Shown: positions 45,552 to 54,495, counted from the stretch's first letter. The stretch is DNA of 64,000 nt from Dyella_B sp036746095 (GCF_036746095.1 NZ_DAIOEU010000002.1:1-64000); one strand, 5' to 3'. A program made the numbers and translations. The notes: generated by a model from the sequence alone, not told the origin.

Positions 45552-46703
45552 CTACTTACCTGTTTCAACCGCCTCGGCCATGGCCTTCAACGCACTTTCG
45601 GTGCCTGCGCACGTATCGTTGGCCAGCAGCACAAAACCTTCGTGCTGCTTTGGATAGAGCACCACCTGGCTGGACATGCCAAAGCTACCGCCGCCGTGCC
45701 AGATAATGGGTTGACCGTGGTCATTACCCACGTTCCATGCCATGGCTTCACCATCGTCCACGCTACCGGTCAACACCTGATGCGATAAATGGATAACGGG
45801 ATCACCGTCGTTCAGTTGCCAGCGGACGTATTTCGCCATGTCTTCGGTGGAAGCGTACAAGCCCCATGCGGCGCCCGCATTTTGCGGATGGTATGGCGCA
45901 GGATGGCCGTAACGGTCGTAACCTTGGATAAGGCGCGGCTGTTCACTCTCATCGAGTGCCAGGCCGGTGGATGTCATGCCCAACGGTTGCGTGATGGCTT
46001 GATGCAATAACGCATCGATCGTCTTGCCATAGACCTTTTCCAGGCCCAGCCCGATCACCAGGAAACCGGCATTCGAATAGACCTGCCGCTCGCCAGGCGC
46101 GCTGCGCAGCCTGGTGCCGTGCAGGGCGGCAAGGAATTGCTCGCGGCCGAAGCCCTTGTTGAGCGCGACCATGCGCGCCGCGAAATCAGGCGCATCCTTA
46201 TGCGCAAAGAGCGCATCCGTATCGGGAATGTCGCGCGGCATGCCGGAGCGATGCGTAAGCAGCGTGCGCAAGGTTATTGGCTGGCCGTTCCAAGCGAGAT
46301 TGCTGTAGTCGCCGGGCAAATCATGGCGAAAATCGCCATCCAGGCTCATGCGGCCATCGACCACCGCTTGCGCCGCGAGGGTTGCAGTAAACGTCTTGGT
46401 GACCGATGCCAGCTCGTAAATACTTTTCGGCGTCGGTAGCACGGCCTTACGCGCCGACGTGCTGCCGTAATCGTAGAAGTAGATATGGCTGCCCTTCACT
46501 ACCGCCATCGAAACGCCAACATGGCAGCGATGGCGAAAGTAATCCTTGGCGGCGCTGTCGACGGCAATGTCCAATGCCGATCGGTGCGGGTTGTCGCTGG
46601 GTATTTCTGCATTGGCGCCATGTGCGGAAACCATGGCGGGCAAACCGATCAGTGCCAAGGCGCAACCACGCCACCACTTGTGTTGCCGAATCCGTTGAGA
46701 CAT
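45552..46703 (-). CDS. secreted beta-lactamase-fold serine hydrolase, 383 aa
   Basis: Class C beta-lactamase/D-aminopeptidase-like fold (EstB-type). Signal peptide (residues about 13-30), nucleophile motif S100-V-T-K103 in YELASVTKTFTATLA, the second motif YSNAGFLVIG and the C-terminal IIWHGGGSFGMSS block standing in for KTG. Family members hydrolyse esters, D-peptides or cell-wall peptides. No regulator of the AmpR type lies next to it. Substrate not predictable from sequence. Confidence 0.9.
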   Translation of the reverse strand: MSQRIRQHKWWRGCALALIGLPAMVSAHGANAEIPSDNPHRSALDIAVDSAAKDYFRHRCHVGVSMAVVKGSHIYFYDYGSTSARKAVLPTPKSIYELASVTKTFTATLAAQAVVDGRMSLDGDFRHDLPGDYSNLAWNGQPITLRTLLTHRSGMPRDIPDTDALFAHKDAPDFAARMVALNKGFGREQFLAALHGTRLRSAPGERQVYSNAGFLVIGLGLEKVYGKTIDALLHQAITQPLGMTSTGLALDESEQPRLIQGYDRYGHPAPYHPQNAGAAWGLYASTEDMAKYVRWQLNDGDPVIHLSHQVLTGSVDDGEAMAWNVGNDHGQPIIWHGGGSFGMSSQVVLYPKQHEGFVLLANDTCAGTESALKAMAEAVETGK

Positions 46704-46756
46704 CGATGTTCCTTCAAAACATTGCTAGCCAGTAACCATCCCGCCGTGGCTTTGGC

Positions 46757-46843
46757 TTACACCAGCATCGCGGCCAGCGTGGATACACAAATCGCTACGC
46801 AAGCGGCGAAGAAGCTGTTGAGCATCAAGGTTTCGAATTTCAT
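46757..46843 (-). CDS. 28-aa single-pass membrane peptide
   Basis: MKFETLMLNSFFAACVAICV followed by STLAAMLV and TAA. Almost the entire chain after residue 6 is hydrophobic. GGAGAA stands six bases before the ATG. It lies 53 bp upstream of the serine hydrolase gene on the same strand and may be co-transcribed. No family recognised; small membrane regulators are a precedent. Confidence 0.5.
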   Translation of the reverse strand: MKFETLMLNSFFAACVAICVSTLAAMLV

Positions 46844-47026
46844 GGCGGTTCTCCATCCGATCTGTGATTGAGGCTTTGGCGCTAAGCAATGCATAGCCGA
46901 TGCCAAACTCACCGATGCCCGGAAAGCCGCGTGGTAGCGCCATTTGCGGAAATGGGACCGTTTTCTCCGCGCTGTCCGCGGACAGTTGTCCACGTTGTCC
47001 GGACGGTGCACGGACAACGCGCTGTC

Positions 47027-48784
47027 CTACTGCCCTGCCGTGGTCAAGCCATATTTCGTTGCACGTGCCTCGATCTCCGGGCTGAGCGCGCGTGCGGCGA
47101 CCAGGTCCGCCTTGCCCGCATCGACCTGGCCGCTGTGGATTTTGGCCAGGCCAAGGCCATAGCGCGACCAGGCGGAACGCGGGTTTTGGGCGACGGCCTG
47201 CTCGTAGGCTTTGATCGATTCGGGATAATGTCCCAGCCGCAATTCCACCAGGCCAAGACTGTCGAGGTACGCGGCGTTTTCGCCGTCCCGCTTGATCGCC
47301 TTATGGCAATCCTTCAAGGCATCGTCGAGCATCTGGTTGCTCAATCCACGCGCCCAGCAGCGCTCGTTGAGCGCCGAGCCAAGCAAGGCATCGCTGCGGT
47401 GCAGGTTAATCCAATCATCGAGCAAGGGCAGTGCCGCGTCGGGTTGATCGAGCTGGATATACAGGCTGGCAATCAAGCGCGCCTGCGCTGATCCGGCGGG
47501 TGCCAAGGCGCTGGCCGCCTTGACGTCCGCGGCTGCTCCTTCGCGGTTTTTGTGCCGCAGGCGACCCTCGGCACGCAGCAACAAGGCATCGGCGTTTTTC
47601 GGATCCAGGCTGAGTGACTTGTCCAGATCGGCGAATGCATCGTCCGGCTGCTTGTTCGCTATGTGGGCTCTGGCGCGGGCCAAGTAATAAGCCGCTTGAT
47701 CGGGCGCCATGCGGATCGCTTCGTCCAGGTCGGCGATGGCGGCTTTTGGCTCGCCGCGCGACAAGTCGGCATCGCCGCGCAGCGCGTAGTCGCTGGCGGT
47801 TTTGAGCGTACTGTCCGCGGCGGGGCTTGCGTTGTCGCCGTCGCCAGGCGCGGCGGCGAGGGCGAACACACGGCCGCCGTTGTAAGTGAAAAACGCTTTC
47901 TTTTCGCTGTTGGCGATGAACATGTGATGGGCGAGGATGAAATCCAGGCCAAGCAGCATGTCGGTGTCACGGCCGCCCATGTCGTCGTCGATCACCAGTA
48001 CCTGGCTGTTGTGGATGGTTTCCGTGCCCACCGAGAACGCGTCGACGGGCACCATCCACGTCTTGACCGACTTGGCACCAATGCCGAAGGTGCGATGCCC
48101 GGCCTTGACGCCGGGCGCATTGAGATCAAGCCCGACCCGTTCCGCGGCGCGTCGCGTCAGCAAGGTGGCCGGCGCGCCGGAATCGAGCAACGCGCGCACA
48201 TGCTTGCCGTTTATCGTCACGCTGACAAACGTACGCCGGTCAAGCTGGCTGCTGGACGATTCGAGATCGGCGACGTTGTAATTGCCATCCTTGGACCAAT
48301 AGGCCAGCGACGCCTTCTTGCAATGATCCACTTCGAACAAGGTCAACTTGCCGTGGGCCAGGTCGAGTTCCAGATCGGCCATGTCGAGCAGGTTGGCGCC
48401 CAGCAATCCGTTGCCCATATCCGTGCCGCCGACAATGAAATCGATGTTGTGCAGCGTCGTATCGAGCACTCCGAATTCCTTGACCTCGGTAAAGTCGGCA
48501 TTCGCACCACCGCCAATGCCGTAAATGCGAAAATCAAACGGCAGCGACCGCGACCTCAGCCCCAACGCCGACGCATTGGCCTTCGACATGATGTTGAAGA
48601 AAGCGCCGGTATCGAGCAGAAAGCGTGTGTCGCTTCCATTGATCTTCACCATGGTGGTGGCGCGCTGGCCGATCACTTCCACCGGCAAGGTACCGTACCG
48701 TCCCAAGTGACAGCCTTCGGCCCACGCATGGCTTGCGAATAAAATGCCGATGCCTACGCAGCAGAAACGCAATATCTTGATCAT
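47027..48784 (-). CDS. double retropepsin-like aspartyl protease with TPR repeats
   Basis: A 585-aa exported protein. Signal peptide (LRFCCVGIGILFASHAWA), then two retropepsin-like halves: first Asp motif FLLDTGAFFNIMS (about residue 57), second ALLDSGAPATLLT (about 195), so one chain could form a complete two-Asp active site. The C-terminal half (about 330-585) has five or six TPR units, including ADLDEAIRMAPDQAAYYLAR and PDDAFADLDKSLSLDPKNAD. Periplasmic proteolysis coupled to a protein-binding scaffold is inferred. Start ATG 48784 is chosen for the signal peptide; longer starts are possible. Confidence 0.85.
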   Translation of the reverse strand: MIKILRFCCVGIGILFASHAWAEGCHLGRYGTLPVEVIGQRATTMVKINGSDTRFLLDTGAFFNIMSKANASALGLRSRSLPFDFRIYGIGGGANADFTEVKEFGVLDTTLHNIDFIVGGTDMGNGLLGANLLDMADLELDLAHGKLTLFEVDHCKKASLAYWSKDGNYNVADLESSSSQLDRRTFVSVTINGKHVRALLDSGAPATLLTRRAAERVGLDLNAPGVKAGHRTFGIGAKSVKTWMVPVDAFSVGTETIHNSQVLVIDDDMGGRDTDMLLGLDFILAHHMFIANSEKKAFFTYNGGRVFALAAAPGDGDNASPAADSTLKTASDYALRGDADLSRGEPKAAIADLDEAIRMAPDQAAYYLARARAHIANKQPDDAFADLDKSLSLDPKNADALLLRAEGRLRHKNREGAAADVKAASALAPAGSAQARLIASLYIQLDQPDAALPLLDDWINLHRSDALLGSALNERCWARGLSNQMLDDALKDCHKAIKRDGENAAYLDSLGLVELRLGHYPESIKAYEQAVAQNPRSAWSRYGLGLAKIHSGQVDAGKADLVAARALSPEIEARATKYGLTTAGQ

Positions 48785-48956
48785 CAGTGCCCCCAGTCGC
48801 GCCATGCTCGCAGAATGCGGGCTTGGCCGTCGAGTGCCTGCGTGTAGCATGTTCCCACATCAACGGCTCGGCAGGATTCACCCCCAGTCTTGTTGAGCCA
48901 CGCCTAGGCTTGGTGACATGCCTAAGGCGATACTTATTTCAGTGTTGCCTTAAGGG

Positions 48957-48980
48957 TGCTGGGATTTCATCCCAGCCTGC
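48957..48980. repeat. half unit of the GGCTGGGAT palindrome family
   Basis: GTGCTGGGATTTCATCCCAGC: one stem-loop of the family found in pairs at 22333, 34085 and 49395. Between divergent genes. Confidence 0.6.
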
Positions 48981-49041
48981 TTGTCCCACACGACCTTATG
49001 CTCTAATCGCCTGCAGCGCCATCATCGCCGAAGGGACGTCC

Positions 49042-49392
49042 ATGCCTTGGCTCATCACCAAATACCTGATCACCGCCGCCGTGGTCGTTGTCGTATCGGA
49101 AGTCGCCAAGCGCAGCGATCGTCTTGGCGCGCTGATTGCATCGCTTCCCCTGGTAACGCTGCTGGCGCTGACGTGGCTCTATATCGACAAACAGCCCGTC
49201 GATAAAATCACCAACCATGCCTGGTATACATTTTGGTACGTGGTGCCCACACCGCCCATGTTCCTTGCCTTTCCGCGCTTGTTCATCCGTTTTGGCTTCT
49301 GGCCGGCGCTTGGGTTCAGCGCCTTGATCACCATCGTGTCGTTCGCGTTGTTTGCAATGGCGGTGCGTCCCTTTGGCATCAAGCTGCTGTAG
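49042..49392 (+). CDS. DUF3147-type membrane protein, 116 aa
   Basis: Four hydrophobic segments (about residues 3-20, 29-46, 60-78 and 88-110) with short loops. Opens MPWLITKYLITAAVVVVVSE and contains VAKRSDRLGALIASLPLVTL, characteristic of DUF3147. AAGGGAC precedes the ATG by seven bases. Inner-membrane protein of unknown role. Confidence 0.82.
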   Translation: MPWLITKYLITAAVVVVVSEVAKRSDRLGALIASLPLVTLLALTWLYIDKQPVDKITNHAWYTFWYVVPTPPMFLAFPRLFIRFGFWPALGFSALITIVSFALFAMAVRPFGIKLL

Positions 49393-49394
49393 CA

Positions 49395-49460
49395 CGTAGG
49401 CTGGGATCAAATCCCGGCATCAGGAATGACGAACAAGCTTGGATTTCATCCCAGCCCACG
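49395..49460. repeat. inverted pair of GGCTGGGAT palindromes
   Basis: CGTAGGCTGGGATCAAATCC ... inverted GGATTTCATCCCAGCCCACG, 66 bp, directly after the DUF3147 gene. Confidence 0.7.
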
Positions 49461-49490
49461 CCGGCACATGAGCGAATCTCTTAGAGAAAT

Positions 49491-49515
49491 GAAATCCCAG
49501 CAAAGCTGGGATTTC
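49491..49515. terminator. 11-bp perfect stem between convergent genes
   Basis: GAAATCCCAGC, loop AAA, GCTGGGATTTC. It is a derivative of the GGCTGGGAT repeat family, positioned between two convergent genes, 20 bp past the stop of the minus-strand gene, and could act as a bidirectional 3'-end structure. No strong T-run. Confidence 0.45.
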
Positions 49516-49535
49516 AAACCTGGCACCGATGACTC

Positions 49536-49871
49536 TCACGGTTTGCTAAAACCCATATGCAAGGTGATCTTGTCCCCTGCTTTCAAATCCGCCACGGACG
49601 ACGGCGGAAAATGCACCTTCAGGTTCATGCCGGCGGAATCGACTTCGACGATGCCGGTCTTGGTGTCGACCGATGTCACCGTGGCAGGCATGGCGTGCAT
49701 GCCCATCATGTGATGCATGCCCTTCATGCCGGACATGTGGTCGTGCATGCTGCCCATCGAGCCCATGCTGGATGAAGCACTGCTAGGCATGCTGTCTTGC
49801 GCAAGCACGGCACCGCTCAAGGCAAGCGCACCCAGCGTCGGCAGCAGGATTTTGGCAAGCGTGTTTTTCAT
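49536..49871 (-). CDS. Met/His-rich periplasmic protein, probable copper-binding
   Basis: A 111-aa exported protein. Signal peptide to about residue 25 (AVLAQD), a Met/His/Ser/Gly-rich segment MGSMHDHMSGMKGMHHMMG (residues about 38-57), then a small beta-domain TVTSVDTKTGIVEVDSAGMN that resembles CusF-like OB folds. Met/His clusters of this kind bind Cu(I)/Ag(I). A periplasmic copper chaperone or buffer is the best inference; no copper exporter is adjacent. Confidence 0.72.
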   Translation of the reverse strand: MKNTLAKILLPTLGALALSGAVLAQDSMPSSASSSMGSMGSMHDHMSGMKGMHHMMGMHAMPATVTSVDTKTGIVEVDSAGMNLKVHFPPSSVADLKAGDKITLHMGFSKP

Positions 49872-50120
49872 GATCTTCTCCCCAGAGCGTGGTTAATGAG
49901 AACAGCAACTGGAGTATGCACCCGCTCGAACCTACAGGTAACGTCCTTTATGGCAGCCATGGCCACGCATACATTTCCTTGACGCCAATTCGACGGAAAA
50001 CCCACATCCGTGTTTCTTTAGATCCATGCTTGCTGGCCGCTCACAGGTTCGCACAAGCGCAAACAAGGCCATCCGCCCGATAGTGGAGCCCTATCGACCA
50101 TGAATATGGTTGTTACAAGA

Positions 50121-51596
50121 TCAGCACGGTTCACGTGCCGTAGCCGTCGCTAGCGCAATCGGTTCGCCCCTGCCTGGAATCCGACAACTCACGCCAGCTT
50201 GCTTAAGGCAAGCTTCCATGGCGCACATGCCCCGCTCGTACTCACCATGCACCAACAGTACCTGTTGACGTTTCTCGCGACCAAGCCAATCCAGCAAAGC
50301 GGGCTGGTCGGCATGTGCCGAAAAACCGTTGATGGTCCAGACCTGGGCTTTTACTCGCACGTCCTCTCCATAAATGCGAACGGTTGCCGCGCCATCCACG
50401 ATACGTCGGGCCAGGCTTCCCTCCGCCGCGTATCCCACAAATACGATGCTGCATCGTTCACGCCATAGATTATGTTTCAAGTGATGCAGTACCCGGCCGC
50501 CCGTGCACATGCCGGAACCGGCCAAGATGATGGCGCCGCTCTGGATATGGTTGATCGCCATGGAGTCCGCGGTATCGCGGCAGAAATGCAAGTTGGACAT
50601 GGCGAACGGATCCCCACGCCGGAGTTCCTGATGGAATGCCTCATCGAAACACTCAGGATGCCTGCGGAAGATGTCGGTGGCGGAGATCGCCATCGGCGAG
50701 TCCATGAATACGGGTGTATGCGCGGGCAAAACACCGTTCTGTATACCTCGATGGAGGTAGTACAGAATTTCCTGCGCACGCTCCAGGGCAAAAGTCGGAA
50801 TGATGACGTTGCCGCCCCGATCGATCGTTTGCTTGATCGCGTGATATAGCTCATCCACGGAATCTGGCAGTGCGCGATGCGGGCGATCGCCATAGGTGGT
50901 TTCCATCACGACATAGTCGGCTGCCGGCGCTCGCTCCGGATCGCGCAGGATCGGCCGACCAGGATTACCCAGGTCGCCAGAGAACAACACCTTGCATGTG
51001 CAGCCGCCGCTGTCCAGTTTCAGCAGGATGGAAGCGGAACCAAGAATATGCCCAGCATCCCGAAACGTGGCGCGAACACCGTCAAGAATGGTTATCTCGC
51101 TGTCATACGCCACAGGCTCGGAAAAAAAATCCATCGCATGCAGCGCATCATCCAAGGTATACAAGGGCTCCCCGTTGAGGTCGCCGCGCCTGCGGCTTCT
51201 CCGCTGTGCCCGGCGCGCGTCCTCTTCCTGGAGGCTTGCTGCGTCCAGCATCACGATGCGGGCAAGATCGCGCGTTGCTGCCGTAGCCAGAATGCGACCG
51301 CGGAACCCTTCCTTGACGAGCTTTGGGATACGCCCGCAATGATCCAGATGCGCGTGCGTAAGCAGCAGCACGTCGATGCTGGCGGGCTCGAAACCGAAAG
51401 GCTTGGCATTTTCCCTGTCCTGCTCGCGGCCACCCTGGAACAGGCCGCAATCGATCAATACGCGCCGGCCGCCACATTCAAGCAAGTGACACGAACCCGT
51501 GACTTCCTTCGCTGCGCCGTAACAGACGTAGCGGATGGCGCTTTTGCCGGCTGCCATGGCTTTTGCCGGCTGAACTTGCTTGACAGGTGAAAACAT
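50121..51596 (-). CDS. metallo-beta-lactamase/beta-CASP RNA hydrolase family protein
   Basis: A 491-aa cytoplasmic protein. The MBL active-site motif THAHLDHCGRIPKL supplies the zinc ligands; GAAKEVTGSCHLLE opens the domain. A beta-CASP insertion follows with MDSPMAISATDIF and GSGMCTGGRVLHH, and the C-terminal NGFSAHADQPALLDWLG is the final metal-ligand block. Relatives (CPSF-like/YsH1, TTHA0252) cut RNA. It lies 33 bp after the HiPIP gene on the same strand and probably shares its FNR-type promoter. Confidence 0.92.
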   Translation of the reverse strand: MFSPVKQVQPAKAMAAGKSAIRYVCYGAAKEVTGSCHLLECGGRRVLIDCGLFQGGREQDRENAKPFGFEPASIDVLLLTHAHLDHCGRIPKLVKEGFRGRILATAATRDLARIVMLDAASLQEEDARRAQRRSRRRGDLNGEPLYTLDDALHAMDFFSEPVAYDSEITILDGVRATFRDAGHILGSASILLKLDSGGCTCKVLFSGDLGNPGRPILRDPERAPAADYVVMETTYGDRPHRALPDSVDELYHAIKQTIDRGGNVIIPTFALERAQEILYYLHRGIQNGVLPAHTPVFMDSPMAISATDIFRRHPECFDEAFHQELRRGDPFAMSNLHFCRDTADSMAINHIQSGAIILAGSGMCTGGRVLHHLKHNLWRERCSIVFVGYAAEGSLARRIVDGAATVRIYGEDVRVKAQVWTINGFSAHADQPALLDWLGREKRQQVLLVHGEYERGMCAMEACLKQAGVSCRIPGRGEPIALATATAREPC

Positions 51597-51629
51597 GTCG
51601 CGTTCCAGGTTTGCCAGAACCAGGGAAAC

Positions 51630-51962
51630 TCAGGCCTTCTTTGGCGTGTATGACGAACACCAGCCCTTCGCATTGACGGCCTTACCTGGAAACAGCTGGC
51701 AAGTGCCATAGCCTGTATCTGGTCCGTTATAGAACTGGCAGTTGGCACACGTGCTGCCGGCCCGATACAGGGCATTCTTCGCGCTACCGGCATCTTCCAC
51801 GTAGTTCATCGCCTTGGCCGTGGGATCTGCATCGGTGAGATGAGGCAGTTCTCCACCGCGAACGAACATGGACATGCCGCCCACGCAAGCACCCCCGATG
51901 GTGACCGTAACCCGTTGCAGAAACCGCCGGCGCGATTCGATCGTTGCTTTGGCTTGTGACAT
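51630..51962 (-). CDS. high-potential iron-sulfur protein (HiPIP), Tat-exported
   Basis: A 110-aa periplasmic electron carrier. Twin-arginine signal SRRRFLQRV at residues 10-18 followed by a hydrophobic stretch, then the [4Fe-4S] ligands in STCANCQFY, GYGTCQLF and KGWCSSY (four cysteines in C-x2-C-x-C-x-C order). Start ATG 51962 with GGAGAG seven bases upstream; a longer open frame has no such signal. An FNR-type box is centred 64 bp upstream of the start, a class II spacing. Confidence 0.93.
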   Translation of the reverse strand: MSQAKATIESRRRFLQRVTVTIGGACVGGMSMFVRGGELPHLTDADPTAKAMNYVEDAGSAKNALYRAGSTCANCQFYNGPDTGYGTCQLFPGKAVNAKGWCSSYTPKKA

Positions 51963-52019
51963 GGGATGCTCTCCGCGAGGGCGATGATCATCACTGTAGC
52001 CATCGGATGGCCCGTTCGA

Positions 52020-52033
52020 TTGATCCAGATCAA
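52020..52033. promoter_or_regulatory. perfect FNR/Anr box between HiPIP and the outer-membrane heme protein
   Basis: TTGATCCAGATCAA, exact TTGAT-N4-ATCAA. A transcript starting 41.5 bp from its centre would give a 23-base leader for HiPIP (minus strand), or about 65 bases for the plus-strand gene. Confidence 0.8.
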
Positions 52034-52132
52034 ACCGGTCAGGTTTGGCGTGCACAAACTTCCTCCAGCTACTTTTTCGAGCGCGCCCGAAGCATCGCGC
52101 CAGGGCAAATGGCCAACAAGAAGGGGAAGAAC

Positions 52133-53515
52133 ATGGTCGGCGAAAGCACGTGCATGCGCACATCCAGCAAACGCGTCGTACCAGGCATGCTGGCCCTCGT
52201 ACTGGGCATGCTGGTGCTGCTATCCCCTGTCACCAGCCACGCGGTACCGGCGTTTGCGCGACAGACGCACCAGCCGTGCACGGCCTGCCACGTTGGCGGG
52301 TTCGGACCGCAGCTCACACCCTTTGGGCGCCAGTTCAAGTTGATGGGTTACACGCTCTCGGTGGGCAGCGATACCAAAGTGCCACTGTCGCTGATGGTAG
52401 TCGAAACGTATACGCATACGGCGAAAGCCCAAACCTCGCCACCGGCAAGCAATTTCAGCACCAACGACAACGTCGAGTTGCAACAGGCTTCCATCTTCGT
52501 GGCCGGCCGTCTTGCCGACAATCTCGGTATCCTGGCGCAAGGCACGTATTCGCAGAATGGCGGCCTACTCGGCTGGGATAACAGCGATCTGCGCTACGCA
52601 AGATCATTCAACCTTGCCGGGCACCCTGCGATCTGGGGCTTGTCGCTCAACAACAATCCCAGCGTCACGGATGTATTCAATACGGCACCGGCCTGGCAGT
52701 TCCCCTATATGGCACCGGACCTGGCCCCTGGCGCCCCAGCCGCGCCCGTCTTGATGGGCGGCCTTGCCGGACAAGTGGTGGGCCTTAACGCGTATACCCA
52801 ATACAACAATGCGTTCTACCTGGAGGCCGGCGTTTATCGCTCGCTGTCGCCGGCTTTTCTGCGCGACGTCAATGCCGACTTCAGCGGGCGCCTGGCGGGT
52901 ATTTCGCCCTACGCACGTGTGGCCTATACGTGGAATCTGCCTAACGGCAATGTCGAACTCGGCGGCTTCATACTGGAAACGGCACGTGGACAGGTAGGTG
53001 TCAGCGCACAAGGCAAACCCGTGGCCATGGCCGGCCCCACCGACAAGTTCCACGACTACGGCGTGGATGCGAGTTATCAGCTTTTGAACGGCAGCGATCA
53101 CATCGTTACGGTCAACACGATCTACCTCACCGAACAGCAAAGGCTGGATGCAACCTATCCATCCGGCGGCTCATCCAACCTGCACGACAACCTGCATGCC
53201 CTCAATGCCAATGCAAGTTATTGGTACAAAAACACATGGGGCGTCACGTTGGGCGCATTTGCCAACGACGGTAGCAAGGACGTGATCCTGTACGGCAACA
53301 ACGGCAGTCCCAACACCAACGGCGGCACCGTGGAGCTGAACTGGAATCCATTCGGCCAAGCCACTTCCTGGGCGCAGCCATACGCCAATGTGCGCCTTGG
53401 CTTGCAATACACCTGGTACACCCGCTTCAACGGGCTGGTTTACAACGTGGATGGTGCAGGAAGGCGTGCGTCGGATAACAACACGCTCTATTTCTACGTG
53501 TGGCTTGCGTTCTGA
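52133..53515 (+). CDS. outer-membrane beta-barrel with N-terminal CxxCH heme motif
   Basis: A 460-aa exported protein. Signal peptide (VVPGMLALVLGMLVLL...SHA), then FARQTHQPCTACHVGGFG, a c-type heme site near residue 45, and LTPFGRQFKLMGYTL. The remaining 380 residues alternate polar and hydrophobic, ending in an aromatic residue (YVWLAF) as outer-membrane barrels do. Similar cytochrome-porin-like proteins occur in iron- and low-oxygen-associated loci. I chose ATG 52133 because AAGGGGAA lies just upstream. Divergent from HiPIP across an FNR box; a HiPIP-linked electron path is inference. Confidence 0.8.
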   Translation: MVGESTCMRTSSKRVVPGMLALVLGMLVLLSPVTSHAVPAFARQTHQPCTACHVGGFGPQLTPFGRQFKLMGYTLSVGSDTKVPLSLMVVETYTHTAKAQTSPPASNFSTNDNVELQQASIFVAGRLADNLGILAQGTYSQNGGLLGWDNSDLRYARSFNLAGHPAIWGLSLNNNPSVTDVFNTAPAWQFPYMAPDLAPGAPAAPVLMGGLAGQVVGLNAYTQYNNAFYLEAGVYRSLSPAFLRDVNADFSGRLAGISPYARVAYTWNLPNGNVELGGFILETARGQVGVSAQGKPVAMAGPTDKFHDYGVDASYQLLNGSDHIVTVNTIYLTEQQRLDATYPSGGSSNLHDNLHALNANASYWYKNTWGVTLGAFANDGSKDVILYGNNGSPNTNGGTVELNWNPFGQATSWAQPYANVRLGLQYTWYTRFNGLVYNVDGAGRRASDNNTLYFYVWLAF

Positions 53516-53539
53516 ACCGCCGGTTGCATAACCATCGGC

Positions 53540-53612
53540 ACGGCTTTCGAAGGCCGGGCGAAATCCCTGCATCTATCGCGCCGCGCGCGCTTGGATTTCG
53601 TCCCGGCCCACG
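53540..53612. repeat. diverged inverted pair of the GGCTGGGAT family
   Basis: CGGCTTTCGAAGGCCGGGCG, AAATCCCTGC and, inverted, TTGGATTTCGTCCCGGCCCA. Placed after the barrel gene; imperfect. Confidence 0.5.
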
Positions 53613-53620
53613 CAAGCCAA

Positions 53621-53634
53621 TTGACGTGGGTCAT
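53621..53634. promoter_or_regulatory. near-consensus FNR/CRP-type box before the deacetylase operon
   Basis: TTGACGTGGGTCAT: TTGAC-N4-GTCAT with one base off the symmetric form. A start 41.5 bp from its centre leaves about 29 bases of leader before the ATG at 53698. Weaker than the other boxes. Confidence 0.4.
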
Positions 53635-53697
53635 GCGGACAACGCGGCTACGCACGCAAGATAAAGCGCACCCGGAACATTCCGCGTCGAGGTCCGC

Positions 53698-54495
53698 ATG
53701 CACAAAGCAATCAGATGGCTGATATGTTGGCTGGCTTTGGCCTCTCTGTATGGCCTGGCATTGCCTGGAAACGCGCAGGCTCCCGAGCCCGGCGTGACCA
53801 TTCTCGTGTACCACCGTTTTGCCGATACGGCGGCGGATGCAATGACCGTGCGCATCACCACCTTCAAATCGCAGCTACATTTTTTACAGACGCATGGCTA
53901 TCACATAGTGCCGCTGCGGGACGCCGTCGACTGGCTGCGCAATCCAGCCACCTCATTGCCCGGAAAATCAGTCGTCATCACTGTGGACGATGGTCATCGC
54001 TCGGTGTTCGAAAAGCTGCTCCCAGTCGTATTGAGCGAGCATTTTCCCGTCACGCTGTTCATCTATCCATCGGCCATTTCCAACGCATCCTACGCACTCA
54101 CCTGGGATCAGCTGCGTACACTCAGACGGACCGGGTGGTTCGACATCCAGTCGCACACTTACTGGCATCCCAATTTCAACATCGAACGCAATCGGCGGAG
54201 CGCCGCGGATTTCGAGCAGTTCGTGCGTTGGCAGCTGGATGCCTCGCGCCAGCGCATCGAATCAGAAACCGGCGCGCATGTGGACATGCTGGCGTGGCCA
54301 TTTGGCATTCATGACGATGCATTGATCGCGCTTGCCACACAGGAAGGCTATGTGGCCGCTTTTACGCTCAAACCGTGCAAGGCCGACCAGCACGCACCGC
54401 TGCTGGCGCTGCCGCGCTTTCTAATGATTGATGCCTACGGGCCGGACGCTCTTGCGCATCTGCTCGGCGAAAAAAAGACGGAGCACGTGCCATGA
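53698..54495 (+). CDS. secreted polysaccharide deacetylase (CE4-like)
   Basis: A 265-aa exported NodB-fold enzyme. Signal peptide to about residue 29, then TILVYHRFADT (start of the domain), ITVDDGHRSVFEKLL with the metal-binding Asp pair, and IQSHTYWHPNF with the metal His ligands. Members remove acetyl groups from poly-GlcNAc or peptidoglycan. It overlaps the next gene by 4 bp, so the operon couples deacetylation to the following glycan hydrolase. Confidence 0.9.
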   Translation: MHKAIRWLICWLALASLYGLALPGNAQAPEPGVTILVYHRFADTAADAMTVRITTFKSQLHFLQTHGYHIVPLRDAVDWLRNPATSLPGKSVVITVDDGHRSVFEKLLPVVLSEHFPVTLFIYPSAISNASYALTWDQLRTLRRTGWFDIQSHTYWHPNFNIERNRRSAADFEQFVRWQLDASRQRIESETGAHVDMLAWPFGIHDDALIALATQEGYVAAFTLKPCKADQHAPLLALPRFLMIDAYGPDALAHLLGEKKTEHVP

